A stretch of DNA of 35,157 bases from Epibacterium ulvae (GCF_018678075.1 NZ_JAHHIR010000009.1:1-35157); one strand, 5' to 3'; shown: positions 16,529 to 24,712, counted from the first letter of the stretch. A program made the numbers and translations. Notes: generated by a model not told the origin, from the letters alone.

Positions 16529-17311
16529 TTATGAAAATGATACGGTGACACGGCCGAGCGGGCCGAAGTCCGCCTCCAGCGTGTCGCCTGCGTCAGCCCA
16601 AATGGGACGGGTAAACGAGCCAGACAGCACCATATGCCCCGCGTCGAGCTTTCCGTCATAATCGGCGAGCTTATTGCCGAGCCACGCTACTGCATTCGCT
16701 GGGTGGTCCATCACACCGGCAGCGATTCCAGTCTCTTCGATCTCGCCGTTGCGACGGAAAATAGCCCCTGCCCAGCGCCAGTCAATCTCGTCAGGACGGA
16801 ACCGTTTAGCACCAAGCACAAGACCTGCCGCCGCGCCATTATCGGCCACAGTGTCGAATATGCGACGAGGCTCGGTGACACGCGCATCGATGATCTCGAT
16901 CGACGGCACGACCCATTCGGTCGCGGCCAGCACGTCCTCAAGCGTAATGCTTGGCCCCTGCAGTGGTTCCTTCAAGATGAACGTCAACTCAGGCTCGACG
17001 CGCGGCACGCAGAAGTCGGCATGAGCGACGGTTGCACCGTCCTCGATCAGCATGCTCGCAAACACATGACCGTAATCCGGCTCATCAATTTTCGACGCAG
17101 CGCGCATCGCTTTCGAAGTCAATCCGACCTTATGACCGATCAATGTGTCCCCCGACTTAGCGCGCGTCGCAGCCACGTCGCGGCTGATCGCATAGGCATC
17201 TTCAATATCAATATCGGGATAGACCTGCGACAAACGTTCAGCCTGCTGCCGCGTGCGCGCTGCCTCAATCAGCGTCGAGACAGCGTCAGATCGTTGCTCA
17301 TGTGATAACAT
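16529..17311 (-). CDS. MhpD/HpaH-type hydratase (2-keto-4-pentenoate / 2-oxohept-4-ene-dioate hydratase-like)
   Basis: A 260-residue protein, the usual length for this branch of the fumarylacetoacetase-like fold. Family landmarks: GHKVGLTS, the metal-ligand region VEPELTFIL, then the VPSIEIIDAR strand, ADNGAAAGLVLG, and LSGSFTRPI near the C-terminus. Such enzymes add water to 2-keto-4-enoic acids, or in relatives act as decarboxylases. I place the start at the ATG at 17309-17311, with AGGAG seven bases upstream; the ATG at 17317 is too close to that site. Classic partners are HpaI aldolases, and one lies in this island at 3,269, but no aromatic dioxygenase is present. Processing of an unsaturated or dehydrated sugar acid is a plausible alternative. 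First gene of a two-gene operon with the ALDH. Confidence 0.85.
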   Translation of the reverse strand: MLSHEQRSDAVSTLIEAARTRQQAERLSQVYPDIDIEDAYAISRDVAATRAKSGDTLIGHKVGLTSKAMRAASKIDEPDYGHVFASMLIEDGATVAHADFCVPRVEPELTFILKEPLQGPSITLEDVLAATEWVVPSIEIIDARVTEPRRIFDTVADNGAAAGLVLGAKRFRPDEIDWRWAGAIFRRNGEIEETGIAAGVMDHPANAVAWLGNKLADYDGKLDAGHMVLSGSFTRPIWADAGDTLEADFGPLGRVTVSFS

Positions 17312-17325
17312 CGACATTCTCCTAA

Positions 17326-17367
17326 TTTGTCGATAAATACATACAGCGCAGCCAAACATAATATCAA
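17326..17367 (-). promoter_or_regulatory. Promoter and operator of the hydratase-ALDH operon
   Basis: On the minus strand TTGATA (17362-17367) and TATGTA (17338-17343), 18 bases apart, make a plausible sigma-70 promoter. Directly downstream, over the expected transcription start, is TTTATCGACAAA (17326-17337), a near-perfect palindrome related to the 12,908 operator. The position suits a repressor site. Confidence 0.5.
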
Positions 17368-17422
17368 TAGATATTTCATGAATGACGCAGGAACGCATGT
17401 TTCAGCGCCCTACTCAATCAAA

Positions 17423-17433
17423 GTGTCGACAAA
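17423..17433. promoter_or_regulatory. Second TGTCGACA-core site upstream of the hydratase operon
   Basis: GTGTCGACAAA carries the same TGTCGACA core as the perfect palindrome at 12,908, about 90 bases upstream of the site at 17,326. Two sites in one promoter region could allow cooperative binding or looping by the regulator. Confidence 0.4.
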
Positions 17434-17654
17434 AATTGTCTACCGCACAGCTATACGCGAAGGGGTCAAGATGCTCGCCACCAAGGCGGCCTTGAGATAC
17501 GTCAGCGCATTGGGACGCGTGTACTCGGCGTGCGCCATTGGTAGCTGCTAGACCGAGATGTGTTGATGCGGCACCAATCAACCTCGGTCGAACTAGCGCG
17601 TCTGATGAGACTGACGGAACTACGCCAACAGCCATCCCTCGTTCGTCCAGATGT
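17434..17654. other. Unassigned stretch beside the IS scar
   Basis: No convincing gene. A minus-strand frame ending near 17,451 (AHAEYTRPNALTYLKAALVA) looks like it could be the tail of a lost gene, but I recognise no family. It sits between the hydratase operator region and the IS3 remnant, where the island boundary appears to have been broken. Confidence 0.3.
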
Positions 17655-18140
17655 AGGAAATGTCCCCAGCCCATTTCTGATTGGGCCCGGTAGCTGAGAA
17701 ATCCTGATCAAGAAAGTTGGGGGCGACATTGAAGGCGTGATTGCAGTCAGTCGTGACTTTATGTTTCCGGGATCGAATAACCTTGATCGCGTTCTCAAGC
17801 AGTAAGGCAGGTTCTGAAAAGAAACTGGGAGATCGTTCTCCTATCGAACGCGGCCTACCCGGCGGTGCCTGACAACAAGACCGAGATCGCGCAATTCCTC
17901 CGTCATGCCAGGTCGGCCGTAACTTTGCAGACTAAGTCGGTGTTGTTCCCGAATATGGGCCAACAGCACCATATCATCCCGCTGGCTTCGGCTGATAGGT
18001 CGTATCTTCCAGGCGCGAAACCCACAGGAAGTTACCCGCAAAACGCGGCACAGAAACTCAATGCGCCAGATCTTCTTCCAGGTATCGAGAAAGGCAAACC
18101 TCACGCCTTTTGGCTCGCGAAGAAGGCTGTGGCCGTCCTA
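17655..18140 (-). pseudogene. IS3-family transposase (OrfB) remnant
   Basis: Minus-strand pieces of an IS3-type integrase. The N-terminal part (about 17,841-18,125) reads KGVRFAFLDTWKKIWRIEFL and later DDMVLLAHIREQHR, SYGRPGMTEELRDLG. After a stop and an interruption near 17,805-17,850, flanked by short direct repeats of GAGAACG, it resumes in another frame with RSRKHKVTTDCNHAFNVAPN and the catalytic-region motif QKWAGDISYIWT. Similarity stops at NEGWL near 17,650, before the second Asp and the Glu of the DDE triad. It is a dead, truncated remnant. Confidence 0.8.
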
Positions 18141-18144
18141 GGCT

Positions 18145-18510
18145 CAGGGCACATAACCAGAATATGACGGTTTCTGCGAGTGCGCGTACAGACAGGAAAA
18201 CCTTTGGACAGCTGTCGTAACGGGTTGCTACGCACCGCCAGTCTTTCAACCGGCTAAACATGATCTCAATCCGGTTACGCCTTTTGTAGCGGCGCTTGTC
18301 ATACTTGATTGCTTTGTCTCGTGATTTTCGGCCTGGGATGCAAGACGTGACACCCATACTCACAAGGGCTTCTCGGAACCAATCCGCATCATAGCCACGA
18401 TCCCCGAGCAGCCAGTCAGCTGCAGGCTACTCACAAGCGCTCTGGCTCCGGTCCAATCGCTCATCACCTGACCAGCTGTCATAAAGAAGCGAACTGGTCA
18501 CCCAGATTGA
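18145..18510 (-). pseudogene. IS5-family (IS427-like) transposase C-terminal remnant
   Basis: Minus-strand remnant: RFFMTAGQVMSDWTGARALV, then after a small deletion DWLLGDRGYDADWFREAL, IPGRKSRDKAIKYDKRRYKR and RNRIEIMFSRLKDWRCVATR, ending about VIFWL near 18,150. This is the second half of an IS5-type DDE transposase with an internal frameshift and no N-terminal half. The GDRGYDAD motif carries the second catalytic Asp. It abuts the IS3 remnant, showing nested or sequential insertions at this island junction. It belongs to a different IS5 subgroup from the element at 1-895. Confidence 0.8.
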
Positions 18511-18564
18511 GGGCAATGAATCACGCAGCCATCTCAGCCCCAAGTGGATTAATCGGTCCTGAGA

Positions 18565-19191
18565 CTATGATCCGGTGGGTGGAGTAAGATTGTATGCCTC
18601 TAGGAAGGTGCTGGCTTTTTCTGTGGCGGTGCGCGATTTTACGCGGTCTATCCAAGCTGCGATATTAGAGGCATTTTCAATCGACAGGTCCAGGTGCGTA
18701 TAATGATTGAGCCAGGGAAAGAACGCTATGTCTGCAATGCTATATGTTGCGCCACAAATGTAGTCTTTGCCGGTCAGCTGCTCTTCTATATATGTGACCA
18801 CGCGATTGGCGATGGCGGTATATTGTGCCAGCGCATCAGGGTTGGGTTTCGGCGCGAGGGCAGACCAATATTCAACTTGTCCAAAATAGGGACCTTGGGT
18901 TGAGGCCTGATAAAACAGGAGCGACAGCAGCCGATCTTCGCCACCTTCAGGCAGGCCCCAGCCGATTTTGCGGGCCAGATGCATCAGGATGGCGTTGGAT
19001 TCTGTCAGGGCTGTGTTGTTTTCCACAATCACAGGAATTTTGCCCGCTGGATTCACGGCCCGAAAATCGGGGGTGTGCTGATCGCCGCCACGAATGTTGA
19101 TGGGCACAAAATCATGCTTTAGATCCGTTTCCATGAGAAACATCATGATCTTGAGCGAATTGATGGTGTTGTAGCCGTAGAATGTGATCAT
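18565..19191 (-). CDS. Glutathione S-transferase family protein
   Basis: A 208-residue soluble protein with a thioredoxin-like N-terminal domain (about 1-80). It contains the cis-proline motif NPAGKIPVI and the glutathione gamma-glutamyl-binding ES pair in TESNAIL, followed by a helical C-terminal domain whose N-capping region reads SIADIAFFPWL. The layout resembles bacterial nu/Ure2p-like GSTs. The start overlaps the stop of the fused peptide-ABC ATPase (TGATG), so it is translated with the importer. This suggests that the imported compound, or its breakdown product, is glutathione-conjugated, reduced or detoxified. The actual reaction is unknown. Confidence 0.88.
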   Translation of the reverse strand: MITFYGYNTINSLKIMMFLMETDLKHDFVPINIRGGDQHTPDFRAVNPAGKIPVIVENNTALTESNAILMHLARKIGWGLPEGGEDRLLSLLFYQASTQGPYFGQVEYWSALAPKPNPDALAQYTAIANRVVTYIEEQLTGKDYICGATYSIADIAFFPWLNHYTHLDLSIENASNIAAWIDRVKSRTATEKASTFLEAYNLTPPTGS

Positions 19192-20894
19192 CAGATTTCT
19201 AAGCCTTCGTCAGAGAGACCCTCAAGATGCGGCATGAGGGTGAGCAGTTCTTTTGTGTAATCTGTTTGCGGGTTGGCAAACAATGTTTCGGTGTCTTGCA
19301 ATTCCAGCAGACGGCCCTTTTGCATTACGGCAACCCGGTCACACATCTGACGCACCACTGGCAGGTCATGGCTGATGAACAGCATGGTGAGGCCCAGGTG
19401 CTCTTGCAGGTCTTTTAGAATATTCAGGATTTGCGCCTGAATAGAGACATCCAGCGCCGAGGTGGGTTCATCGCAGATCAGGAAACGCGGCTGGGTCGCA
19501 AGGGCACGCGCTATGGAAATACGCTGGCGCTGACCGCCGGAAAATTCATGGGGGAATTTTGCAGCTGCTGCTGCGCCAAGGCCGACCTGTTCTAACAGCT
19601 CATGCACGCGTTTTGTCAGGGCGGCACCGTTGAGGATTTTATGATGTCGGATTGGTTCAGCGATAATGTCTAACACCCGCAGACGTGGGTTGAGCGAGGA
19701 ATAGGGATCCTGGAAAATCATCTGAATGTCGCGGCGAAACTGGGCAACCGCTTCGGATTTACGGGGATCGCTGACGATTTGACCGGCAAATTCGACTTCC
19801 CCCTTGTCAAGGGGATAAAGCCCGCTGATGAGGCGCGCGATGGTTGATTTTCCAGACCCGCTTTCGCCGACGACGCCAAACACCTCACCCGGCATGATAT
19901 CAAAAGAGATACCATCCACTGCCGTCAGATAGGTGCTGCGGCCCGGGAATATGCTTTTGGCAATGGGAAATTTCTTTTCCAGATGTTTGACCCGCAACAG
20001 CGGCCTATCCAAGAGTGTTTCAACCCGGTTCCAATTGCGCGCGATGTCTTCGATGGCAAATCGCGTGTCACGCCCGCCATAGCTGATTTGCGAAAACCGT
20101 TTAAGTTTGATCTTTGGGCGCGGTACGGCCGCAATCAGGGATTTGGTATATTTGTGATTTGGGGCGCTCATGACCTGTGCGGTTGTACCGCTTTCAACGA
20201 CTTTGCCGCGATACATGACGGTGACGCGATCGGTGGTATCGGCGATGACACCCATATCATGGGTTACAAGGATAACGCCAACCTGACGTTCTTGGGCCAG
20301 GTCTTTGATCAGATCGAGTATTTGCGCTTGTACCGCCACATCCAGAGCGGTTGTGGGTTCATCTGCGAAAATCACATCAGGTTCTGAGCAGAGCGCGAGG
20401 GCGATCACCACACGTTGACGCATGCCGCCGGAGAATTGATGTGGGTACTGGCGCAGGCGTAGGGCTGGATCAGGGATGCCGACGCGGTCCAGCAGTTCGG
20501 TTGCGCGTTGGCGCGCGGCGTCACGGGACAGGCCGAGGTGCAGGCTGATGGTTTCGATTAACTGTTCCCCCACGGTGAGCAGGGGATTGAGCGAAGTTAG
20601 GGGATCCTGAAAGATCATAGAGATCTGTTTGCCGCGCAAGCCTTGCATGGCGGTGGCGTCTAACCCGTTGATCATCTTTGATTTAAACGCAATTGTGCCG
20701 CCCGAGATATGGCCGGGACGTTCCAAGAGCCCCATGATCGCCGCACCGATGGTGGATTTACCTGCACCAGATTCCCCCACCAGCCCGTGGATTTCGCCGG
20801 GCTCTACCGTGAGGTTGACACCTGAAACAGCTTTGAACACGCCATGGCGGGAGGGGTATTCGACCGTGAGGTCTTTGATATGAAGTAATGTCAT
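19191..20894 (-). CDS. Peptide/nickel-type ABC importer, fused double ATPase (DppD-DppF)
   Basis: A 567-residue protein with two complete ATPase domains, usually separate DppD and DppF subunits. The first has Walker A around 40-48 (GESGAGKST) and signature FSGGMRQR. The second has Walker A at 343-351 (GESGSGKST) and signature FSGGQRQR, both with EPTxALD after Walker B. It starts at the ATG at 20892-20894, overlapping the upstream permease stop (ATGA); the open frame to 20996 is unsupported. It serves the permease pair at 20,891-22,803. The other peptide importer in this window keeps its two ATPases as separate genes. Confidence 0.93.
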   Translation of the reverse strand: MTLLHIKDLTVEYPSRHGVFKAVSGVNLTVEPGEIHGLVGESGAGKSTIGAAIMGLLERPGHISGGTIAFKSKMINGLDATAMQGLRGKQISMIFQDPLTSLNPLLTVGEQLIETISLHLGLSRDAARQRATELLDRVGIPDPALRLRQYPHQFSGGMRQRVVIALALCSEPDVIFADEPTTALDVAVQAQILDLIKDLAQERQVGVILVTHDMGVIADTTDRVTVMYRGKVVESGTTAQVMSAPNHKYTKSLIAAVPRPKIKLKRFSQISYGGRDTRFAIEDIARNWNRVETLLDRPLLRVKHLEKKFPIAKSIFPGRSTYLTAVDGISFDIMPGEVFGVVGESGSGKSTIARLISGLYPLDKGEVEFAGQIVSDPRKSEAVAQFRRDIQMIFQDPYSSLNPRLRVLDIIAEPIRHHKILNGAALTKRVHELLEQVGLGAAAAAKFPHEFSGGQRQRISIARALATQPRFLICDEPTSALDVSIQAQILNILKDLQEHLGLTMLFISHDLPVVRQMCDRVAVMQKGRLLELQDTETLFANPQTDYTKELLTLMPHLEGLSDEGLEI

Positions 20895-21844
20895 TTCAAT
20901 TTCGGATTGAGCGCATCGCGCAGCCAATCCCCCATTAAATTCACGGCCAAAGCAAGCGACAACAACGTCACCGCAGGAAAGAGCAGGATCCACCATTCGC
21001 CGGAGAACAAGAACCCTTGTCCAATGCGAATAAGCGTGCCCAGTGAGGGTTGGGTAGGTGGAACGCCGACGCCAAGGAACGACAGAGTTGCCTCTGCAAT
21101 GATGGCAAGCGCGAGCGAGATCGTGGCGATGACCAGAACCGGTGACATCACATTGCGCAGGATGTGGCCAAAGATGATGGAACTAGAACTGCGCCCGATC
21201 AGGCGGGCGGCTTGCACGTATTCTTTGTTTTTTTCAACCAAGGTTGCTCCGCGGACGACACGTGCAAATTGCACCCAATCCGACAGGCCAATGGCGATGA
21301 TCAGCACCCAAAGCGCGACTTCATCGCGGTATTCGACCGGTGTGAAACCTTTGGCGACTCCAAAGATCAACAAGGCGACGAGGATAGAGGGAAAGGTCAG
21401 CTGAATATCGGCAATCCGCATGATGATTGCATCAATGATGCCGCCGAAATAGCCCGCGATGAGGCCAAGCGTCACACCAATCAGCATGCCAAGAGTGACA
21501 GCCGCAAAGCCCACAAACAGGGAAATTCTCATTCCATACAGGATGGTCGACAGAATGTCGCGCCCTTGATCATCGGTGCCAAGCAGGAATTGCTCACCCG
21601 TAAAGGCATTGGGGGTTGAAGGCGGCGTAAAGCCGTTCATCAGGTTCAGACTGCCTGGATCAAAGGGATTGAATGGAGCGACAAGCGGCGCAAAGATAGC
21701 TGAGAGCACCAAAAGAAGTGTCACCGCAAAAGAGATCATCGCAACGGGGCTATGGCGAAAACGCCAACACAAATCGCTGTTCCAGGCGCGTTTCAGGCGG
21801 TGGCCAAGAGAGAGGGTGGTTTCTGGATCGCTTGAGTATCTCAT
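20891..21844 (-). CDS. Peptide-type ABC importer permease, DppC family
   Basis: A 317-residue inner-membrane permease. It has an N-terminal cytoplasmic tail, a first helix near residues 36-55, the DppC-type periplasmic motif LGTDDQGRDILSTILYGMRI, and five later helices. The ATPase-docking region is ARLIGRSSSSIIFGHILRN. It overlaps the dppB-type gene upstream and the fused ATPase downstream by four bases each, so it is a core member of the minus-strand importer operon. Confidence 0.93.
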   Translation of the reverse strand: MRYSSDPETTLSLGHRLKRAWNSDLCWRFRHSPVAMISFAVTLLLVLSAIFAPLVAPFNPFDPGSLNLMNGFTPPSTPNAFTGEQFLLGTDDQGRDILSTILYGMRISLFVGFAAVTLGMLIGVTLGLIAGYFGGIIDAIIMRIADIQLTFPSILVALLIFGVAKGFTPVEYRDEVALWVLIIAIGLSDWVQFARVVRGATLVEKNKEYVQAARLIGRSSSSIIFGHILRNVMSPVLVIATISLALAIIAEATLSFLGVGVPPTQPSLGTLIRIGQGFLFSGEWWILLFPAVTLLSLALAVNLMGDWLRDALNPKLK

Positions 21845-22803
21845 GAGCGCAGCCTTGGATCAATTGCCACATAAAGGATATCGACAATCAGGTTGATCGT
21901 AACAAACATCACCGAAATCAACATCAGATATGCGGCCATGACCGGAATATCGACAAATTGCACGGCGTTGATAAACAACAGGCCAACGCCGGGCCATTGG
22001 AATACGGATTCGGTGATAATGGCAAAGGCGATGATACTGCCCAATTGCAGGCCGGTGACGGTGATCACAGGCACCAGCGTGTTTTTCAACGCGTGGCGAA
22101 AGTTGATCGCTTTTTCAGATAACCCGCGCGCACGGGCAAAGCGGATGTAATCCTGGCGCAGGACTTCGAGCATTTCAGAACGCACAAGGCGCATGATCAG
22201 TGTCATCTGAAACAGGCCCAGTGTAATACCCGGCAAGATCAAAGCCTTTAGGCCGCTTGAGGTCAAGAAACCCGTGGTCCAGCCGCCAAGGTCTGTGACC
22301 TCGCCCCGGCCAAAACTGGGCAGCCAGTCCAGTTCGACAGAAAAGAGATAAATCAGTAGGATGCCAATCAGGAAGGTCGGCAATGAGACGCCAATCAGGC
22401 TGACAGACATGATGATATGGGACACCAGCCCGTCACGACGAATAGCAGTGTAGATCCCCAGCAAAACACCGACGCCAACCGCAAACAAGGCTGAAACGGT
22501 GGCAAGTTCAAGCGTGGCAGGAGCGCGTTCGGCGATGATTTCGGCAACGGGTCGGCCTTGACGGTAGCTGACGCCCAGATTGCCATCAACCGCGTTGGCC
22601 AGGAATTTCCAGTACTGCACGACAAAAGTCTGATCGAGGCCAAGCTGCGCACGCAACCGGTCAATATCGGCCTGGGTGCGTTCGGTGCCGAGCATATTAT
22701 CAATGGGATCGCCGACGAAATTGAACATCGAAAAGGCGACAAAGCCCACGATCAGCAGCACGAGCCCGGCCTGTAGGACGCGGCGAATGAGGAATGAAAA
22801 CAT
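21841..22803 (-). CDS. Peptide-type ABC importer permease, DppB family
   Basis: A 320-residue inner-membrane permease. It starts with the family N-terminus MFSFLIRRVLQAGLVLLIVG and has the DppB signature region (VGDPIDNMLG; LRAQLGLDQTFVVQYWKF) and six helices. The docking loop is RARGLSEKAINFRHALKN. The start is the ATG at 22801-22803; the longer frame to 22836 begins with TTG inside a hairpin. Second gene of the operon after the binding protein. Confidence 0.92.
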   Translation of the reverse strand: MFSFLIRRVLQAGLVLLIVGFVAFSMFNFVGDPIDNMLGTERTQADIDRLRAQLGLDQTFVVQYWKFLANAVDGNLGVSYRQGRPVAEIIAERAPATLELATVSALFAVGVGVLLGIYTAIRRDGLVSHIIMSVSLIGVSLPTFLIGILLIYLFSVELDWLPSFGRGEVTDLGGWTTGFLTSSGLKALILPGITLGLFQMTLIMRLVRSEMLEVLRQDYIRFARARGLSEKAINFRHALKNTLVPVITVTGLQLGSIIAFAIITESVFQWPGVGLLFINAVQFVDIPVMAAYLMLISVMFVTINLIVDILYVAIDPRLRS

Positions 22804-22827
22804 ATGGTATCCAGAGAACTGCAAACG

Positions 22828-22853
22828 CTTCGCCAACGGGGATGCTGGCGAAG
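22828..22853 (-). terminator. Stem-loop between peptide-binding protein and DppB genes
   Basis: CTTCGCCA (22828-22835) and TGGCGAAG (22846-22853) make a perfect 8-bp stem with a ten-base loop; flanking bases can extend it. It sits between the binding-protein stop (22,875) and the permease start (22,803), the same position as the hairpin at 11,544 in the sugar importer. It probably limits read-through or protects the binding-protein message. Confidence 0.55.
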
Positions 22854-22874
22854 CGCGGTTTGGCTGTGATTAGA

Positions 22875-24437
22875 TCAGTTTACAGTGACCCAACGCAGCA
22901 TAAAGAAATTGTCGGCCCGCTGGGTCAGATCAACATTGCTGCGTGCGCCCCACAACAAAGCCTGCACGTACATGGGCACATATCCTGCTTCGTCTTGCAG
23001 GATCTTGGTGCTTTCATCGAGCAGAGCCTGACGCTTTTCATCGTCAATCTCGGACTGGATTTGCGGCAACAATTCGTCAACACGTGCGTTTGAAAAAGCG
23101 CCAAAGTTCCAGCTGCCCAGTTTTTTCTCTGGGTTTGGCGTGGTCACAAGAAAACGAATGGGGTGTTCCGCGTCAAAAGAACCGGGTGACCAGCCGAGCA
23201 TGTACATATCAAAGTTCTGCGCGCGCAGTTCTGGCCAGTAGTTGCTGACCGGCATGGTCTCCAGTTCAACATCCAGACCAATTTGTGCTAGCATACCAAC
23301 AGCGGCCTGACAGACAGCTTCATCGTTGATGTAACGGTTGTTGGGGCATCTCATGCCAAAACTGAAACCATCCGCGTAGCCTGCTTCGGCCAGCAAGGCG
23401 CGGGCCTTGTCTAGGTCATAGGCGGGGCGGTCTGCAAGGGCTTCGGAATAGCCGCGCATGGCGGGGCTGACGAGTTGTGAAACGGGCTGTGCAGAGCCGC
23501 GCATGATGGTTTGCACAATCGCATCCACGTTAATGGCGTGGTTTACCGCCTGACGCACGCGGGCATCTTTGAACGGGTTTGGTTTGCCTGCATCCGCCGA
23601 ATATTTCAGCGTTTCTGCCTGATTGGCAAAACCAAACATGATGACGCGGGCTTCGATATCCTCAAGGACTTTTACATCTGGGCTGCTTGAAAGGCGCGCC
23701 ACGTCTTGGGTTGGCACCGGGTTGATCATGTCCACTTCGCCTGACAACAAGGCCGCAACCGCAGTGGCAGGGTTCTGGATCGGCGTATATTCCGCGCTTG
23801 TGATATTGTGGGTTGCTTCATCCCACCATGCGCCAAAGGGTTCAATAACGGTTTTCAGGTCGGGCTGACGCTCAACAACTTTGAATGCGCCGGTGCCGTT
23901 TGTATTGCGGGTGGCAAAGTTTTCCGCGTCTTTTGCGGGCACGGCTGAGTTGTTGGTTTCGGTCCATCCCTTGTCCATGATCATAAAGTTGGTGATCGTA
24001 TCAGGGAAAATCGGGTTGGGCGCCGCTGTATAGAATTCAACGGTGTAATCATCCACGGCCTTGATGCTGGACACAGATGCGAACCAGCTGGATACGTCTG
24101 ACTCGGGGCGGGTTGCGCGTTCGTATGAAAATACCACGTCTTCGGCGGTGAAATCAGAGCCGTTGTGGAATTTCACATCTTTGCGCAGGTGAAACCGCCA
24201 GCCATCCGAGCCGATGGGCTCCCAACTGGTGGCAAGCGCGGGTTCAATCTGCATCTGCTGATTGCGGCGCATCAGGCCTTCGTAGACGTTGTTCAAAAAA
24301 CCCAGAACCGGTGCCGAGTTTACCGCGTGGGGGTCCATGGTTTGTGGGTCTGTGGTTCCTGCCCAGCGGAAGGTTTCGGCGCTTACGCCTTGGACAGACA
24401 GCAAAGCCAGTGCGGTGGCTGCTAGCGTTTTTCTCAT
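22875..24437 (-). CDS. Peptide-type ABC importer substrate-binding protein (SBP family 5, DppA/OppA-like)
   Basis: A 520-residue periplasmic protein with signal peptide MRKTLAATALALLSVQGVSA cleaved before ETFRW. Family-5 hallmarks: TTDPQTMDPHA, the YEGLMRRNQ segment, LRKDVKFHNGSDFTAEDVVF, and ARVRQAVNHAINVDAIVQTI. The start at 24435-24437 is preceded by GGGAG; the frame to 24491 is unsupported. It is the first gene of the binding protein-permease-permease-double ATPase-GST operon. The ligand could be a peptide, amino-acid conjugate or unrelated small molecule, as the family is broad. Confidence 0.93.
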   Translation of the reverse strand: MRKTLAATALALLSVQGVSAETFRWAGTTDPQTMDPHAVNSAPVLGFLNNVYEGLMRRNQQMQIEPALATSWEPIGSDGWRFHLRKDVKFHNGSDFTAEDVVFSYERATRPESDVSSWFASVSSIKAVDDYTVEFYTAAPNPIFPDTITNFMIMDKGWTETNNSAVPAKDAENFATRNTNGTGAFKVVERQPDLKTVIEPFGAWWDEATHNITSAEYTPIQNPATAVAALLSGEVDMINPVPTQDVARLSSSPDVKVLEDIEARVIMFGFANQAETLKYSADAGKPNPFKDARVRQAVNHAINVDAIVQTIMRGSAQPVSQLVSPAMRGYSEALADRPAYDLDKARALLAEAGYADGFSFGMRCPNNRYINDEAVCQAAVGMLAQIGLDVELETMPVSNYWPELRAQNFDMYMLGWSPGSFDAEHPIRFLVTTPNPEKKLGSWNFGAFSNARVDELLPQIQSEIDDEKRQALLDESTKILQDEAGYVPMYVQALLWGARSNVDLTQRADNFFMLRWVTVN

Positions 24438-24712
24438 ATTTCGATCTCCCAGTTCCCCCCTTTTGGGATAGGGGGTATGATTATATTTCACGTTTTTAGA
24501 GCGGATCTGCTATCGATTACACGATTTCGGAGATTTTTTTGCTTAACCGGCCTATTCTATGCGCAAATGCAGGTATTGATATCTTGGTGATCATTGTGCG
24601 CGCCAGTTCGGTATTGTCTGTGTCGCGATTTTGCATAGCAGGGTCCGCGCCGGTGTTTGTCGGTTTGGGTGCTGAATATCCTTTCGATTGGTGTTGGGGT
24701 TTGGTGTCTACC
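24438..24712. other. Leader region before the peptide-binding protein
   Basis: 275 bases between the Asd-like gene and the downstream binding-protein gene, both on the minus strand. No convincing gene: the open frames here match nothing I recognise. It should hold the promoter of the importer operon. The GTCNGAC-type palindrome of the neighbouring regulator promoter was not seen here. Confidence 0.4.

Noticed and set aside
3269-17311. A sulfoquinovose (sulfo-Entner-Doudoroff) cluster
   Set aside because: An HpaI-type aldolase and ALDH fit, but there is no GH31 sulfoquinovosidase, lactonase or IlvD-type dehydratase. The sulfatase points to O-sulfate esters, not a sulfonate.
18058-18363. A single 101-residue fused protein spanning the IS junction
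   Set aside because: It is a chance read-through from the IS5 remnant into the IS3 remnant in the wrong frame, not a real gene.
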